Positions 1-9,233 of a stretch of DNA of 64,000 nt are shown in pieces. The position numbers and the translations under genes are program-made. This stretch comes from Streptomyces venezuelae. Lineage in GTDB: Bacteria; Actinomycetota; Actinomycetes; Streptomycetales; Streptomycetaceae. Every line of letters begins with the position of its first letter. Position 1 is the stretch's first letter. The stretch is from NCBI RefSeq assembly GCF_008642355.1, contig NZ_CP029193.1:2938001-3002000 (forward strand), given 5' to 3'. Below the pieces are notes generated by a model that made no database searches, had not been told where the DNA came from, and saw only the letters and a list, made by a program, of their open reading frames with translations.

Positions 1-417
1 TTCGTGCAGATAGCCGTGACGCCCGCCGCCGAGCCCGGCCACCGGGACCTGGCTGCCGATGGCGAGGACCGGCGAGGAGCCCGCCGCCGCCTCCTGGAGC
101 GCGGCGAGCGAGGTGAGCGCGCCGGGGCCGGTGGAGAGCAGCAGCGGGGCGACCTCGCCGGTGATGCGGCCGTACGCGTCCGCCGCGAAGCCCGTGTTGT
201 TCTCGACGCGGAATCCGACGTACGAGAGCGAGGAGCGCCGCAGCGCGTCGAACATGCCGAGCGCGTGCTGGCCGGGCAGTCCGAAGACGGTGGTCGCGCC
301 CAGGCCGGCGAGGGTCTCCATGACGAGGTCGCCGCCGTTGCGCCCGGGGGGCGGGTTGAGGGCGGCCTCCGTCTGGCGCGGCGTGGGGCGCAGCACCAGG
401 TCGTGGTCGTGGGTCAT
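1..417 (-). CDS. Thiamine-pyrophosphate enzyme, N-terminal part (acetolactate-synthase-like), cut by window edge
   Basis: Only the first 139 codons are present. The reading frame runs off the left edge. The visible part is the PYR domain of a TPP-dependent enzyme: a 'GLPGQHALGMFDAL' segment after the first strand, then 'VENNTGFAADAYGR', whose Glu is at the position that activates the cofactor ring, then 'STGPGAL'. The ATG lies 33 bases past the agmatinase stop on the same strand, so it is probably the third gene of the symporter-agmatinase operon. Family members use 2-keto acids as donors; the actual substrate cannot be told from this fragment. The link to guanidino-compound breakdown is inferred from context only. 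Confidence 0.85.
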   Translation of the reverse strand, partial: MTHDHDLVLRPTPRQTEAALNPPPGRNGGDLVMETLAGLGATTVFGLPGQHALGMFDALRRSSLSYVGFRVENNTGFAADAYGRITGEVAPLLLSTGPGALTSLAALQEAAAGSSPVLAIGSQVPVAGLGGGRHGYLHE

Positions 418-449
418 GCGGCGTCTCCTCGTTCTCGTGCCGGTGTCGA

Positions 450-1427
450 CTACTGCTGCGCGGCGCGTCCCGCGGCGATCTGCCTGCTCATGATCGTCGT
501 CAGTTCGTACGCGGTGTGGGAGGCGGCGACGGCCGTGATCTCCGCGTGGTCGTAGGCCGGGGCGACCTCGACGACGTCGGCGGAGACGAGGTTGCAGGAG
601 GCGAGGCCGCGCAGGATCTCCAGGAGTTCGCGGGAGGTCATGCCGCCGGCCTCGGGGGTGCCGGTGCCGGGCGCGTGGGCCGGGTCGAGGCAGTCGATGT
701 CGATGGAGATGTAGAGGGGGCGGTCGCCGATGCGCTGGCGGAGCTGGTCGGCGACCTCGTCGGCGCCGCGGCGGTAGATGTCCGCCGAGGTGACGATGCC
801 GAAGCCCATCTTCTCGTCGTCGGTGAGGTCCTTCTTGCCGTACAGCGGGCCGCGCGTGCCGACGTGGGAGAGCGCCTCGGTGTCGAGGATGCCCTCCTCG
901 ACGGCGCGGCGGAACGGCGTGCCGTGCGTGTACTCGGCGCCGAAGTACGTGTCCCAGGTGTCCAGGTGCGCGTCGAAGTGGAGCAGCGCGACCGGGCCGT
1001 GCTTCTTGGCGACCGAGCGGAGCAGCGGCAGGGCGATGGTGTGGTCGCCGCCGAGGGTCATCATGCGGGCCCCGGAGCCGAGGAGGTCGTCGGCGGCGGC
1101 CTCGATGGTCTCCACGGCCTCGTTGATGTTGAACGGGTTGGCCGCTATGTCACCGGCGTCCGCGACCTGCGCGAGGGCGAACGGCGAGGCGTCCTGCGCC
1201 GGGTTGTAGGGGCGCAGGAGGCGGGAGGCCTCGCGGATCGCGTTGCCGCCGAAGCGGGCGCCGGGACGGTACGAGACGCCGGTGTCGAACGGCACGCCGA
1301 CCACCGCGATGTCCGTCGTGCCGCCGACCTCGTCGAGGCGGGGCAGCCGGGCGTACGTCGCCGGGCCCGCGTACCGCGGGATGCGGGAGGAGTCGACGGG
1401 GCCGCGGGGCGTCTCGTTGCTGCTCAT
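450..1427 (-). CDS. speB: Agmatinase / guanidinobutyrase family ureohydrolase
   Basis: The 325-residue protein belongs to the arginase superfamily, which hydrolyses guanidino compounds to an amine plus urea at a binuclear Mn site. All metal ligands are visible: GGDHT (Asp128, His129), DAHLDTW (Asp152, His154, Asp156) and DIDCLDP (Asp243, Asp245). Length is normal for agmatinases. Agmatinase and 4-guanidinobutyrase are hard to separate by sequence. The neighbouring Na+/solute symporter and PucR regulator suggest catabolism of an imported guanidino compound rather than polyamine synthesis. It lies 61 bases after the symporter on the same strand and is probably cotranscribed with it. Confidence 0.88.
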   Translation of the reverse strand: MSSNETPRGPVDSSRIPRYAGPATYARLPRLDEVGGTTDIAVVGVPFDTGVSYRPGARFGGNAIREASRLLRPYNPAQDASPFALAQVADAGDIAANPFNINEAVETIEAAADDLLGSGARMMTLGGDHTIALPLLRSVAKKHGPVALLHFDAHLDTWDTYFGAEYTHGTPFRRAVEEGILDTEALSHVGTRGPLYGKKDLTDDEKMGFGIVTSADIYRRGADEVADQLRQRIGDRPLYISIDIDCLDPAHAPGTGTPEAGGMTSRELLEILRGLASCNLVSADVVEVAPAYDHAEITAVAASHTAYELTTIMSRQIAAGRAAQQ

Positions 1428-1488
1428 GGAGTGCCTTTCTTTGTGCGCGTCTGCACGCTTCGATGCGCTTTGTGGGCGCTTTCTGACT

Positions 1489-2967
1489 TTACTGAGGTGT
1501 GGGGGCCGGTTCGGCCGCGGGCTGTTCCGCCGCGGGCCCGGCGCCGCGTCCGGCGAGCCGCTCGCGCCAGGCGGCGAGGACCTGCGCGTCGGTCGGCTTC
1601 GTGGCGAGGGAGACGACGGCGTACACGGCGAGGGAGGTCAGCAGGCCGTAGTAGACGGGCTCGTTGGCGAGGATCCCGTACCACCACATGAGCCCGATCA
1701 CCGACAGGCCGCCCGCGACGACCGCCGCGAGCGCGCCCGCAGCCGTCCCGCGCCGCCACAGCAGCCCACCCAGGATCGGCACGAGCAGCCCGCCGACGAG
1801 CAGGTTGTACGCGACGGTCAGAGCCTCGACGACGTCGTTGAGGGCGATGGCGATGACGATGACGGCGACGCCCATGGCGAGGATGAAGGCACGGTTGCCC
1901 TTGACCTCGTCGTGCGCCTCACCGGCCGGCTTCCCCACCGCGCCGCGCAGTCGCGACCAGATGTCGTTGTTGGCGACGGTGGCGCAGGCGATGAGGGCAC
2001 CGGACGACGTCGACATCACGGCGGCGAGCGCCGCGGCGAGGACGAGGCCGCGCACGCCCATGGGCAGTTCGTCCTTGACGATGGTCGCGAAGGCCGCGTC
2101 GGCGCTCGGCAGCTTCGGATACATGACCTTGGCGGCGGTGCCGATGACGGCGCCCGCGATGGCGTACACGAGGCAGTACGTGCCCGCGACGGTGCCTCCG
2201 TAGCGGGCGACCTTGTCGCTGCGGGCGGTGAAGACGCGCTGCCAGATGTCCTGCCCGATGAGCATGCCGAACGTATAGATCAGCACATACGTGAAGATCG
2301 TCTCGCCGCCGACGCCCAGCGGGTCGAAGTACTCGGTGGGCAGCTTCGCCTTCATCTCACCGAAGCCGCCCGCCTTGACGACCGCGATGGGCAGCAGGAG
2401 CAGCAGCACGCCGATCGTCTTCACCACGAACTGCACCATGTCGGTGAGCGTGATGGACCACATGCCGCCGAGCGTGGAGTAGGCGACGACGATCGAGCCG
2501 CCGATGACGATCGCCACGGTGCGGTTCAGGTCGAAGAGGACGTCGAAGATCGTGGCGTACGCGATGGTCGAGGTGACCGCGAGCATCAGCGTGTACGCCC
2601 ACATGACCACTCCGGAGATGACACCCGCGCGCCCGCCGTAGCGCAGGTCGAGCATCTCGGAGACGGTGTACACCTTCAGGCGCGCGATGCGGGCCGAGAA
2701 GAACACGCTCAGCGCGAGGAGCCCGAGGCCGATGGTGAAGACCATCCAGGCGCCGGAGAGCCCGTACTGGTAGCCGAGGCCGACACCGCCGATGGTGGAG
2801 GCGCCGCCGAGAACGATGGCGGCCATGGTCCCGGAGTACATCCAGGGCCCGAGGCGACGCCCCGCGACCAGGAACTCGCTCTTGGACTTGGCGCGGCGCA
2901 TGCCCCACCAGCCCATGGCCAGCATCCCGGCGAGATAGACGACGATCACTGTGTAGTCGACGGCCAT
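1489..2967 (-). CDS. Sodium:solute symporter (SSS family)
   Basis: This is a 492-residue integral membrane protein with about 13 hydrophobic segments and a polar, Pro/Ala-rich C-terminal tail. SSS hallmarks are visible: '[13 protein letters not shown]' in the middle and '[12 protein letters not shown]' in the region that carries the sodium-site serines of this family. The start at 2967 is chosen because a strong AAGGAGG sits just upstream and the first residues lead straight into the first membrane segment. The much longer open frame upstream is antisense to the PucR gene and is not coding. It is the first gene of the operon with agmatinase, so a guanidino compound is the likely cargo (inference). 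Confidence 0.9.
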   Translation of the reverse strand: MAVDYTVIVVYLAGMLAMGWWGMRRAKSKSEFLVAGRRLGPWMYSGTMAAIVLGGASTIGGVGLGYQYGLSGAWMVFTIGLGLLALSVFFSARIARLKVYTVSEMLDLRYGGRAGVISGVVMWAYTLMLAVTSTIAYATIFDVLFDLNRTVAIVIGGSIVVAYSTLGGMWSITLTDMVQFVVKTIGVLLLLLPIAVVKAGGFGEMKAKLPTEYFDPLGVGGETIFTYVLIYTFGMLIGQDIWQRVFTARSDKVARYGGTVAGTYCLVYAIAGAVIGTAAKVMYPKLPSADAAFATIVKDELPMGVRGLVLAAALAAVMSTSSGALIACATVANNDIWSRLRGAVGKPAGEAHDEVKGNRAFILAMGVAVIVIAIALNDVVEALTVAYNLLVGGLLVPILGGLLWRRGTAAGALAAVVAGGLSVIGLMWWYGILANEPVYYGLLTSLAVYAVVSLATKPTDAQVLAAWRERLAGRGAGPAAEQPAAEPAPTPQ

Positions 2968-3144
2968 GGGGGGCCTCCTTCGCGCACCTCGGTGGCGTGT
3001 CGTGCAGATGGGGGTGAGGACCGGCCGCGGGGACATCCGCCCGTACCCGCGGCCTCCGGTCGGCACGACCCTAGGTGGCCGGAAAGCAACGCTGAAGTGT
3101 ACGTTTCCTCTACTTTCCGCGCCCTGTACGGATGGAATGCCCAT
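2968..3144. promoter_or_regulatory. Divergent promoter region between symporter operon and PucR regulator
   Basis: These 177 bases separate two divergent starts, the usual place for a PucR-type activator to bind. A GGAAA...TTTCC inverted pair lies around 3080-3108, followed by another TTTCC, on an AT-richer background. No clear -35/-10 pair can be assigned by eye. Confidence 0.4.
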
Positions 3145-4605
3145 ATGGCCGACCCCACGGCACCCCCCACCCCTCCCGTGCCGCTCGCCGCGCTGCTCGC
3201 CCGCGAGGACCTGGGCCTGCGGCAGCTCGCCGGGCCCGACGCGCGGGCGGCGGGCACGGCCGTGCAGTGGGTGCACACCTCGGAGATGGCGGACCCGTAC
3301 CCGTACCTGCTCGGCGGCGAGCTGCTCCTCACGGCGGGCGTGCACATCACGGACCCGACGGGCGCGGAGGGCTCCCTCGACGCCTACGTGGCGCGCATCG
3401 TCGCGGCGGGCGGCGCCGCCCTCGGCTTCGGCGTGGCGCCCGTGCACGACACGGTGCCGGGCGCCCTGGCGGCGGCCTGCGACCACTACGGCCTGCCCCT
3501 CGTCGAAGTCCCCCGGCGGACCACCTTCAGCGGCGTCGCCCGCGCCGTCTGGCGGCTCATGGCCGAGGCACGCCACGCCGAGCTGCGCCGGGTCACGGAG
3601 GCGCAGCAGGGCCTCGCCACGGCGGCGGCGAGGACGGACCCGGTCCCGGCTGTCCTGCGCCAGCTGGCGTCGCGCCTCGGCGGCCTGACCGTCCTGTACG
3701 GCCCGGACGGCACGGAGCTGCAGTCGGCGGGCCGGACCGGGGAGGCGGCACGGGGCGCGCTGCGGGAGCTGACGGGCGTCGTACGCCGCGCCGCTCCTGC
3801 GGCCCCGGCCTCCGCGTCGGACACGGTGGGCGCCACGCACCTGGCCGCGTACGCGCTGGGCGGCGGCCGGGGCTTCGCGCTGGGGGTGGCCACGGACCGC
3901 CGCGAGCCGGGCGACCACACGATCGCGGGGGCCGCGGTGGTGCTGCTCTCGCTCCTGACGGGCGAACACCAGAGCACATCGGAGGCCGCGCGCTCGACGG
4001 CCCTGGTCCGCCTGCTCCTGGGGGCTCCGGCGCGTGCGGTGGGCGCGCTCCTCGGAACCGACACCTGGACGGTGGTGCACGCCCACGGAGACCGCACCCC
4101 CTTGTCCACGTCCGCGCTCGCCGCGGCGCTGGGCACGGCGCTGGTCGACCCGGACGAGGATCCCGTACGCCTCCTCGTCCCCGCCGACCGCGAGATCACC
4201 CCCGTGGAGGGCTGGACCCTCGGCGCCTCCGCACCGGTCCCCGTGGCGGGCCTCGCGGCGGCCGACGCGCAGGCGGCCCGCGCGTTGCGCCGCGCGGAGG
4301 CCACGCGGGTCCCCCTCGTCCGCCACCACGCGAACGGCCTCGCCGCCTTGGTGGCCCCCGAGGAGGCCGACGCCCACGCGCGCGTGCTGCTCGCCCCGCT
4401 GGCCGACAACGAGGCCCTGACGTCGACCCTGCGCACCTGGCTCTCCCTGCACGGCAGTTGGGACCGCACGGCGGTGGCCCTGGGAATCCACCGCAACACG
4501 GTCCGCCAACGCATCACCCGCTGCACGACCCTGCTGGGGGCAGACCTGAACGACCCGGACATCCGCATGGAACTCTGGTTCGCCCTGACCCGGACGGCAA
4601 CCTAG
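3145..4605 (+). CDS. PucR-family transcriptional regulator
   Basis: The 486-residue protein has the standard PucR layout. The N-terminal PucR ligand-sensing domain (about residues 15-135) includes 'LLGGELLLTAGV'. A middle region follows, and the C-terminal helix-turn-helix (about 425-480) includes 'GSWDRTAVALGIHRNTVRQR'. PucR proteins often activate adjacent purine, amino-acid or amine catabolic genes. Here the divergent symporter-agmatinase-TPP operon is the obvious target (inference). ATG 3145 is chosen because the PucR domain begins about 15 residues later; upstream in-frame sequence is antisense to the symporter. Confidence 0.88.
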   Translation: MADPTAPPTPPVPLAALLAREDLGLRQLAGPDARAAGTAVQWVHTSEMADPYPYLLGGELLLTAGVHITDPTGAEGSLDAYVARIVAAGGAALGFGVAPVHDTVPGALAAACDHYGLPLVEVPRRTTFSGVARAVWRLMAEARHAELRRVTEAQQGLATAAARTDPVPAVLRQLASRLGGLTVLYGPDGTELQSAGRTGEAARGALRELTGVVRRAAPAAPASASDTVGATHLAAYALGGGRGFALGVATDRREPGDHTIAGAAVVLLSLLTGEHQSTSEAARSTALVRLLLGAPARAVGALLGTDTWTVVHAHGDRTPLSTSALAAALGTALVDPDEDPVRLLVPADREITPVEGWTLGASAPVPVAGLAAADAQAARALRRAEATRVPLVRHHANGLAALVAPEEADAHARVLLAPLADNEALTSTLRTWLSLHGSWDRTAVALGIHRNTVRQRITRCTTLLGADLNDPDIRMELWFALTRTAT

Positions 4606-4611
4606 GAGCAG

Positions 4612-4680
4612 CCACGGGCAAAGGGGCGCGGGGAACTGCGCGACCGGCCCCCACAGACCCGCACGGCAGCCGCGGGCTGA
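4612..4680. repeat. Probable dispersed Streptomyces intergenic repeat
   Basis: The stretch following the PucR stop contains AAAGGGGCGCGGGGAACTG followed by CGCGACC and a C-rich tail. I recognise this as a short intergenic element that recurs many times in Streptomyces genomes, usually in 3' flanks. Only one copy is seen in this window, so its repeat nature rests on memory. Confidence 0.5.
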
Positions 4681-4727
4681 GCGAACCCGCCCCCTGCGCC
4701 GAGCACTCGTCCCGCAGAATGGGAGGC

Positions 4728-5516
4728 ATGCCGATACCCAGCCGTGCCGCGCTCGTCGAACACCTCGTCCGCACCCGCATCGCGGGCGACGTGGCCACGC
4801 CACGCGACAACAACCTCAGCCACTACAGGAAGCTCGCGAACGGCGACCGCCACTACTGGCTGGGTCTTGAGCTCGGCGACCGCTGGACGGACGAGCAGGA
4901 CGTCCTCGCGGTGATGGCCGAGCGCTGCGGCGTCATCGACGACCCGGAGCACCGGTACGGCCAGGACACGATCGACCCGGAGCTGACGGTCGACGCCCTG
5001 GAGCGGATGGCCGCACGCCTGCGGAAGGCGGCCGCCGGCAAGGAGAGGGTGCTTTTCGCCACGGGCCACCCCGGGGGGCTGCTCGACGTGCACCGCGCGA
5101 CGGCCGCCGCACTGCGCGCCGCCGGATGCGAGATCGTCGTGATCCCCGAAGGCCTGACGGCGGACGAGGGGATGGTCTTCCAATTCGCGGACGTCGCGAT
5201 GCTGGAACGCGGCGCGACGCTGTGGCACACGCACTCGCCGGAGCCGATGAACGCGATCCTGGACGGCCTGGAACGCGAGGGACGGCCGCAGCCCGACCTC
5301 GTCGTCGCCGACCACGGCTGGGCGGGCCGCGCGGGCCAGCGCGGCGTGGACGCCGTCGGCTACGCGGACTGCAACGACCCCGCGCTGTTCATCGGCGAGG
5401 CGGAGGGCACCGTCCAGGTGACCGTGCCGCTGGACGACCACGTGACGAGCCCGCGTCACTACGACCCGATGACGGCCTACCTGCTCGGCGCGGCGGGGCT
5501 CACGCCCGGCTCCTGA
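4728..5516 (+). CDS. Conserved actinobacterial phosphatase-like protein
   Basis: This 262-residue protein looks soluble, with no signal peptide or membrane segment. Similar Streptomyces proteins are usually annotated just as 'phosphatase', and I cannot point to a proven activity. It has alternating hydrophobic strands ('ERVLFATGHPGG', 'EIVVIPEG', 'PDLVVADHGW') as in a Rossmann-like fold, with conserved His/Asp in TGHPGG and ADHGW that could bind metal or phosphate. Two in-frame ATGs (4719 and 4728) are possible. A CAGAAT hexamer just upstream may be a -10 element giving a near-leaderless mRNA. The 3' end overlaps the convergent CDF gene by 40 bases. Confidence 0.7.
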   Translation: MPIPSRAALVEHLVRTRIAGDVATPRDNNLSHYRKLANGDRHYWLGLELGDRWTDEQDVLAVMAERCGVIDDPEHRYGQDTIDPELTVDALERMAARLRKAAAGKERVLFATGHPGGLLDVHRATAAALRAAGCEIVVIPEGLTADEGMVFQFADVAMLERGATLWHTHSPEPMNAILDGLEREGRPQPDLVVADHGWAGRAGQRGVDAVGYADCNDPALFIGEAEGTVQVTVPLDDHVTSPRHYDPMTAYLLGAAGLTPGS

Positions 5517-6451
5517 GCGGGACCGGGCGTCGGGTCCAGGTAGACCCTGCGGACGGCCGGGAAGCGTTCCTGGACGCGGAGCGCCATCCGGTCGCAGGCC
5601 CGCTCGATGTCCGCCGCGCTGGACATGTCCCGGAAGTCGACCTTCGCGGCGACCAGGGCCTCCTTGGGGCCCTGGAGGAGCGTGGTCAGCTCCAGTACGT
5701 CCACGACGTGCGGGTCGGCGAGGAGTTCGGCGCGGACCGCGGCCCGCATCTCCGGGGGCAGCGGGCGCCCGATGAGGAGCTCGGAGTTGGCGTGGCCGAG
5801 GACCCAGGCGACGTACACGAGGAGCACGCCGATGCAGAGCGAGGCGATGCCGTCCCACACGCCGGACCCGGTGAGCTGCCCGCCGAGGAGACCGGCCGCT
5901 GCGAGCAGCAGGCCGATCAGGGCGGCCGAGTCCTCCATCACGACGGCCTTGACCGCGGTGTCGGGGGTGTGGCGCAGGTAGCGCTTGATGTGGACCCCGA
6001 AGCGGTCGGCCTCGCCGCGCGCCTGCTTGAGGCCGGTGCGCAGCGAGTAGCCCTCCAGGAGGAAGGCGATGCCGAGCACGACGTACGAGATGAGGGGGTC
6101 GCCGGGGTCCTCGCCGTGGGTGAGCGTGTGGATGCCGTCGTAGACGGCGAAGACGCCGCCGCCGACGAACGTGGCGACGGAGGCGAGGAGCGCCCAGATG
6201 TAGCGGGCGCCTCCGTAGCCGAGCGGGTGCTCCTCGTCGGCGGGCTTGTCGCTCGCCTTCAGGGAGACCAGCAGCATCAGCTCGGTCACGGTGTCGGCGA
6301 CGGAGTGCGCCGCTTCGGAGAGCATGGCGCTGGAGCCGCTGATGACGCCCGCGACGGCCTTGGCCAGCGCGATCCCGAGGTTGGCGACGGCGGCGACGAT
6401 GACGGTGAAGGTGCTCTCGCCGCCACCCGCCTCGGAGGGTTGCTCACTCAT
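5477..6451 (-). CDS. Cation diffusion facilitator family metal transporter
   Basis: The 324-residue protein has six predicted membrane segments and a cytoplasmic C-terminal domain. The CDF metal site on the second helix is visible in 'SEAAHSVADTVTEL' (the HxxxD pair). These proteins export divalent cations such as Zn2+, Co2+ or Fe2+ in exchange for protons; the metal cannot be read from sequence. The start at 6451 precedes the first membrane helix; longer in-frame sequence is antisense to the thioesterase gene. It begins 20 bases after the tesB stop, so the two may be cotranscribed. The C-terminal codons overlap the convergent phosphatase-like gene. Confidence 0.88.
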   Translation of the reverse strand: MSEQPSEAGGGESTFTVIVAAVANLGIALAKAVAGVISGSSAMLSEAAHSVADTVTELMLLVSLKASDKPADEEHPLGYGGARYIWALLASVATFVGGGVFAVYDGIHTLTHGEDPGDPLISYVVLGIAFLLEGYSLRTGLKQARGEADRFGVHIKRYLRHTPDTAVKAVVMEDSAALIGLLLAAAGLLGGQLTGSGVWDGIASLCIGVLLVYVAWVLGHANSELLIGRPLPPEMRAAVRAELLADPHVVDVLELTTLLQGPKEALVAAKVDFRDMSSAADIERACDRMALRVQERFPAVRRVYLDPTPGPAQEPGVSPAAPSR

Positions 6452-6471
6452 GTATCGGACCGTAAGTCCGA

Positions 6472-7332
6472 TCACCGGGGAACGCGAACGACGCCTTCCT
6501 GGATGACGGTCACCGCGAGCCGCCCGTCCTGCGTCCAGATCCGTGCCTGGCCGAGGCCGCGCCCGCCGGAGGACGACGGCGACTCCTGGTCGTAGAGGAG
6601 CCACTCGTCCGCGCGGAAGGGCCGGTGGAACCACATGGCGTGGTCGAGCGAGGCGCCGACGACGTCGCCGACGGCCCAGCCGCCCCTGCCGTGCGCGAGC
6701 AGCACCGAGTCGAGGAGCGTCATGTCGGAGACGTACGTGGCGAGGCAGACGTGCAGCAGGGAGTCGTCGGCCAGCTTGCCGTCGGCGCGGAACCAGACCT
6801 GGGAGCGCGGTTCGCGGGGCTGTCCGACGGTGCCCCACGGCGGTACGTCCGCGTAGCGCAGGTCGACGGCGGCGCGGGCCTCCACGAGCCGCTCGGCGAC
6901 GCGTGCGGGCAGGTGGCGCGGCAGCATCTCGGCGGCGGTGGGCAGCGTCTCCGGGTCGGGCGCGTCCGGCATGCCGGTCTGGTGCTCCAGGCCCTCCTCG
7001 TACGTCTGGAAGGACGCGGAGAGATGGAAGACCGGGTGCCCGTGCTGGACGGCGACGACGCGGCGCGTGGTGAAGGAACGGCCGTCCCTGATCCGGTCGA
7101 CCGTGTACACGATGGGCGCGCCGGGGTCCCCGGGACGCAGGAAGTACGCGTGCAGGGAGTGGGCGGGCCTGTCGTCGGGGACGGTGCGTCCTGCGGCGAC
7201 CAGGGCCTGCGCGGCGACCTGGCCGCCGAAGACGCGGGGCACGATGGACGGGCGGCTCACGCCCCGGAAGATGTCCTCCTCGATCTGCTCCAGGTCGAGC
7301 AGATCGAGGAGGCCCTCAAGTGCCTGGTTCAT
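6472..7332 (-). CDS. tesB: Acyl-CoA thioesterase II (TesB family)
   Basis: The 286-residue protein has two hot-dog domains and hydrolyses acyl-CoA to free acid and CoA. 'GGQVAAQAL' marks the N-terminal hot dog. In the C-terminal one 'SLDHAMWFH' carries the catalytic Asp, 'ESPSSSGGRG' the Ser/Thr and 'IQEGVVR' the Gln of the TesB Asp-Thr/Ser-Gln triad. Length is typical. It sits 36 bases after the acyl-CoA dehydrogenase stop on the same strand, consistent with a shared role in fatty or branched acyl-CoA turnover. Confidence 0.9.
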   Translation of the reverse strand: MNQALEGLLDLLDLEQIEEDIFRGVSRPSIVPRVFGGQVAAQALVAAGRTVPDDRPAHSLHAYFLRPGDPGAPIVYTVDRIRDGRSFTTRRVVAVQHGHPVFHLSASFQTYEEGLEHQTGMPDAPDPETLPTAAEMLPRHLPARVAERLVEARAAVDLRYADVPPWGTVGQPREPRSQVWFRADGKLADDSLLHVCLATYVSDMTLLDSVLLAHGRGGWAVGDVVGASLDHAMWFHRPFRADEWLLYDQESPSSSGGRGLGQARIWTQDGRLAVTVIQEGVVRVPR

Positions 7333-7368
7333 GAACGCAGTTCTACAGGGCTGTCTTCGCGGGCCGGA

Positions 7369-8526
7369 CTACAGACCCATGTTCTTCGCGATGATCATCT
7401 TCATGACCTCGCTGGTGCCGCCGTAGATGCGGTTGACGCGGTTGTCCGCGTACAGGCGGGCGATGGGGTACTCGTTCATGAAGCCGTAGCCGCCGTGCAG
7501 CTGGAGGCACCGGTCGATGACGCGGTGCGCGACCTCGGTGTTGAAGAGCTTCGCGGAGGCGGCCTCGGCGGCGGTCAGCTCGCCCGCGTCCAGGGCTTCG
7601 AGGGCGCGGTCGGCGACGGCCTCGGCGGCGTCCACCTCGGCCTGGCAGGCGGCCAGTTCGAACTTGGTGTTCTGGAAGGACGCGACCGTCTTGCCGAAGA
7701 CCGTGCGGTCCTGGACGTACTCCTTGGCGAACCGGACGGCGGCCTTGGCCTGCGCGTACGCTCCGTAGGCGATGCCCCAGCGCTCGGATGGCAGGTTGCT
7801 CCCGAGGTAGTAGAAGCCCTTGTTCTCCTCGCCGAGGAGGTCCTCGACGGGCACCTTGACGTCGACGAAGGCGAGCTCGGCGGTGTCGGAGGTCTTCAGG
7901 CCGAGCTTGTCCAGCTTGCGGCCGATGGAGTAGCCCTCGGACTTGGTGTCGACGGCGAAGAGCGAGATGCCGTACCGGCGGTCCTCGGCGGTGGGCGCGG
8001 AGGTCCGGGCGCAGACGATCACGCGGTCGGCGTGGACGCCGCCGGTGATGAAGGTCTTCGAGCCGTTGAGGACGTAGTGGGTGCCGTCCTCGGAGAGCTT
8101 GGCCGTGCTCTTCATGCCCGCGAGGTCGGAGCCGGTGCCCGGCTCGGTCATCGCGAGGGCCCACATCTCCTCGGCGGAGACGAACTTCTCCAGGTAGCGC
8201 TTCTTCTGCTCGTCGGTGGCGAGCGCCTTGATGTAGGGCAGGGCGAGCAGCACGTGCACGCCGGAGCCGCCGAAGGTGACGCCCGCGCGGGCGGTCTCCT
8301 CGTACTGGATGGCCTCGAACTTGTGGGTGTCCAGGCCTGCGCCGCCGAACTCCTCGGGCACGTTGATGCCGAAGAGGCCCAGCTCGGCGAGCTTGTAGTA
8401 GAACTCGCGCGGCACCTGTCCCGCGGCGAACCACTCGTCGTGGACGGGAACGACCTCGGCCTCGATGAAGGCGCGCAGGGTCTCCCGGAACGCCTCGTGG
8501 TCCTCATTGAAAACGGTACGGCGCAC
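7369..8526 (-). CDS. Acyl-CoA dehydrogenase
   Basis: The 385-residue FAD enzyme oxidises acyl-CoA to the 2,3-enoyl-CoA. Family segments are present: 'AMTEPGTGSDLAGMKSTA', 'NGSKTFITGG' and C-terminal 'QLHGGYGFMNEYP'. The C-terminal loop reads IYGGTSEV, so the Glu that is the catalytic base in medium/short-chain members is Gly here. As in isovaleryl-CoA and long-chain dehydrogenases, the base may come from helix G, where 'NLPSERWG' offers a Glu. That implies a branched or longer substrate (inference). It is the first gene of the group with tesB and the CDF transporter. Confidence 0.9.
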   Translation of the reverse strand: MRRTVFNEDHEAFRETLRAFIEAEVVPVHDEWFAAGQVPREFYYKLAELGLFGINVPEEFGGAGLDTHKFEAIQYEETARAGVTFGGSGVHVLLALPYIKALATDEQKKRYLEKFVSAEEMWALAMTEPGTGSDLAGMKSTAKLSEDGTHYVLNGSKTFITGGVHADRVIVCARTSAPTAEDRRYGISLFAVDTKSEGYSIGRKLDKLGLKTSDTAELAFVDVKVPVEDLLGEENKGFYYLGSNLPSERWGIAYGAYAQAKAAVRFAKEYVQDRTVFGKTVASFQNTKFELAACQAEVDAAEAVADRALEALDAGELTAAEAASAKLFNTEVAHRVIDRCLQLHGGYGFMNEYPIARLYADNRVNRIYGGTSEVMKMIIAKNMGL

Positions 8527-8562
8527 GGAGAACTCCCTCTGCCTGCATCTGCCTACATCGAC

Positions 8563-8576
8563 TAAGCGCTTGCTCA
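8563..8576. promoter_or_regulatory. Candidate TetR-type operator upstream of acyl-CoA dehydrogenase
   Basis: TAAGCGCTTGCTCA has the perfect 8-base palindrome AAGCGCTT at its core and lies 37 bases upstream of the dehydrogenase start at 8526. It differs from the GTTAACG-type sites in front of the carboxylase operon, so a different regulator is likely. Confidence 0.35.
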
Positions 8577-8620
8577 GAGGAAGGTTACCCGGCGGTCACC
8601 AGAGCGTCCAGAGATGCGTG

Positions 8621-9211
8621 TCACTCGGCGGCGGCCGCGAAGGCCCCCCGGGCCAGGCGGTGCAGGAGTTCCGCCATGGCCGCCCGGCTGGACAGCGCGT
8701 CCCGGCGGCTCAGGTGGGGCGTGGAGTTCAGCAGCCCGAAGACCGCGTGCACGGCCACGCGCGCGGCGTTCTCGGCGAGGTCGGGGTAGACCTTGCGGAC
8801 GACGTCGACCCAGATCTCCACGTACTGGCGCTGGAGCTGGCGGACCAGCTTGCGGTCGCTGTCCCGCAGGCGGTCCAGCTCGCGGTCGTGCAGCGTGATC
8901 AGGGAGCGGTCGTCGAGCGCGAAGTCGATGTGCCCCTGGATGAGCGCGTCGAGAACCCGTTCGGGTGATCCGCCCACGTCGGCCACACAGTGCTTGCCGC
9001 CCGTGAGGAGCTGCCCGCTGATGCCGACGAGCAGCTCGGCGAGCATCGCGTCCTTGCCCGCGAAGTGCCGGTAGAGACCGGGCCCGCTGATGCCGACGGC
9101 GGCCCCTATCTCGTCGACTCCGACTCCGTGGAAGCCACGCTCGGCGAAGAGCCGGGCGGCCTCCTTGAGGATCTGCTCGCGCCGGGTGGGGGCGTCGGTT
9201 CTCGTGGCCAT
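8621..9211 (-). CDS. TetR-family transcriptional regulator of the carboxylase operon
   Basis: The 196-residue protein has an N-terminal TetR helix-turn-helix (residues about 10-55, 'VDEIGAAVGISGPGLYRHF') and a variable ligand-binding C-terminal half. It is divergent from the methylcrotonyl-CoA carboxylase operon, with two matched palindromes in the 87-base gap. It is therefore probably the local repressor, released by a leucine-degradation acyl-CoA (inference). It also neighbours the acyl-CoA dehydrogenase on its other side. Confidence 0.88.
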   Translation of the reverse strand: MATRTDAPTRREQILKEAARLFAERGFHGVGVDEIGAAVGISGPGLYRHFAGKDAMLAELLVGISGQLLTGGKHCVADVGGSPERVLDALIQGHIDFALDDRSLITLHDRELDRLRDSDRKLVRQLQRQYVEIWVDVVRKVYPDLAENAARVAVHAVFGLLNSTPHLSRRDALSSRAAMAELLHRLARGAFAAAAE

Positions 9212-9233
9212 GGAATTGATTCTAGACAGGCCG

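Noticed and set aside
1489..4803. Single 1104-codon minus-strand frame spanning symporter and PucR region
   Set aside because: Only the part downstream of 2967 has symporter character and a ribosome site. The rest is antisense to the PucR gene with Arg/Gly-rich, non-conserved composition.
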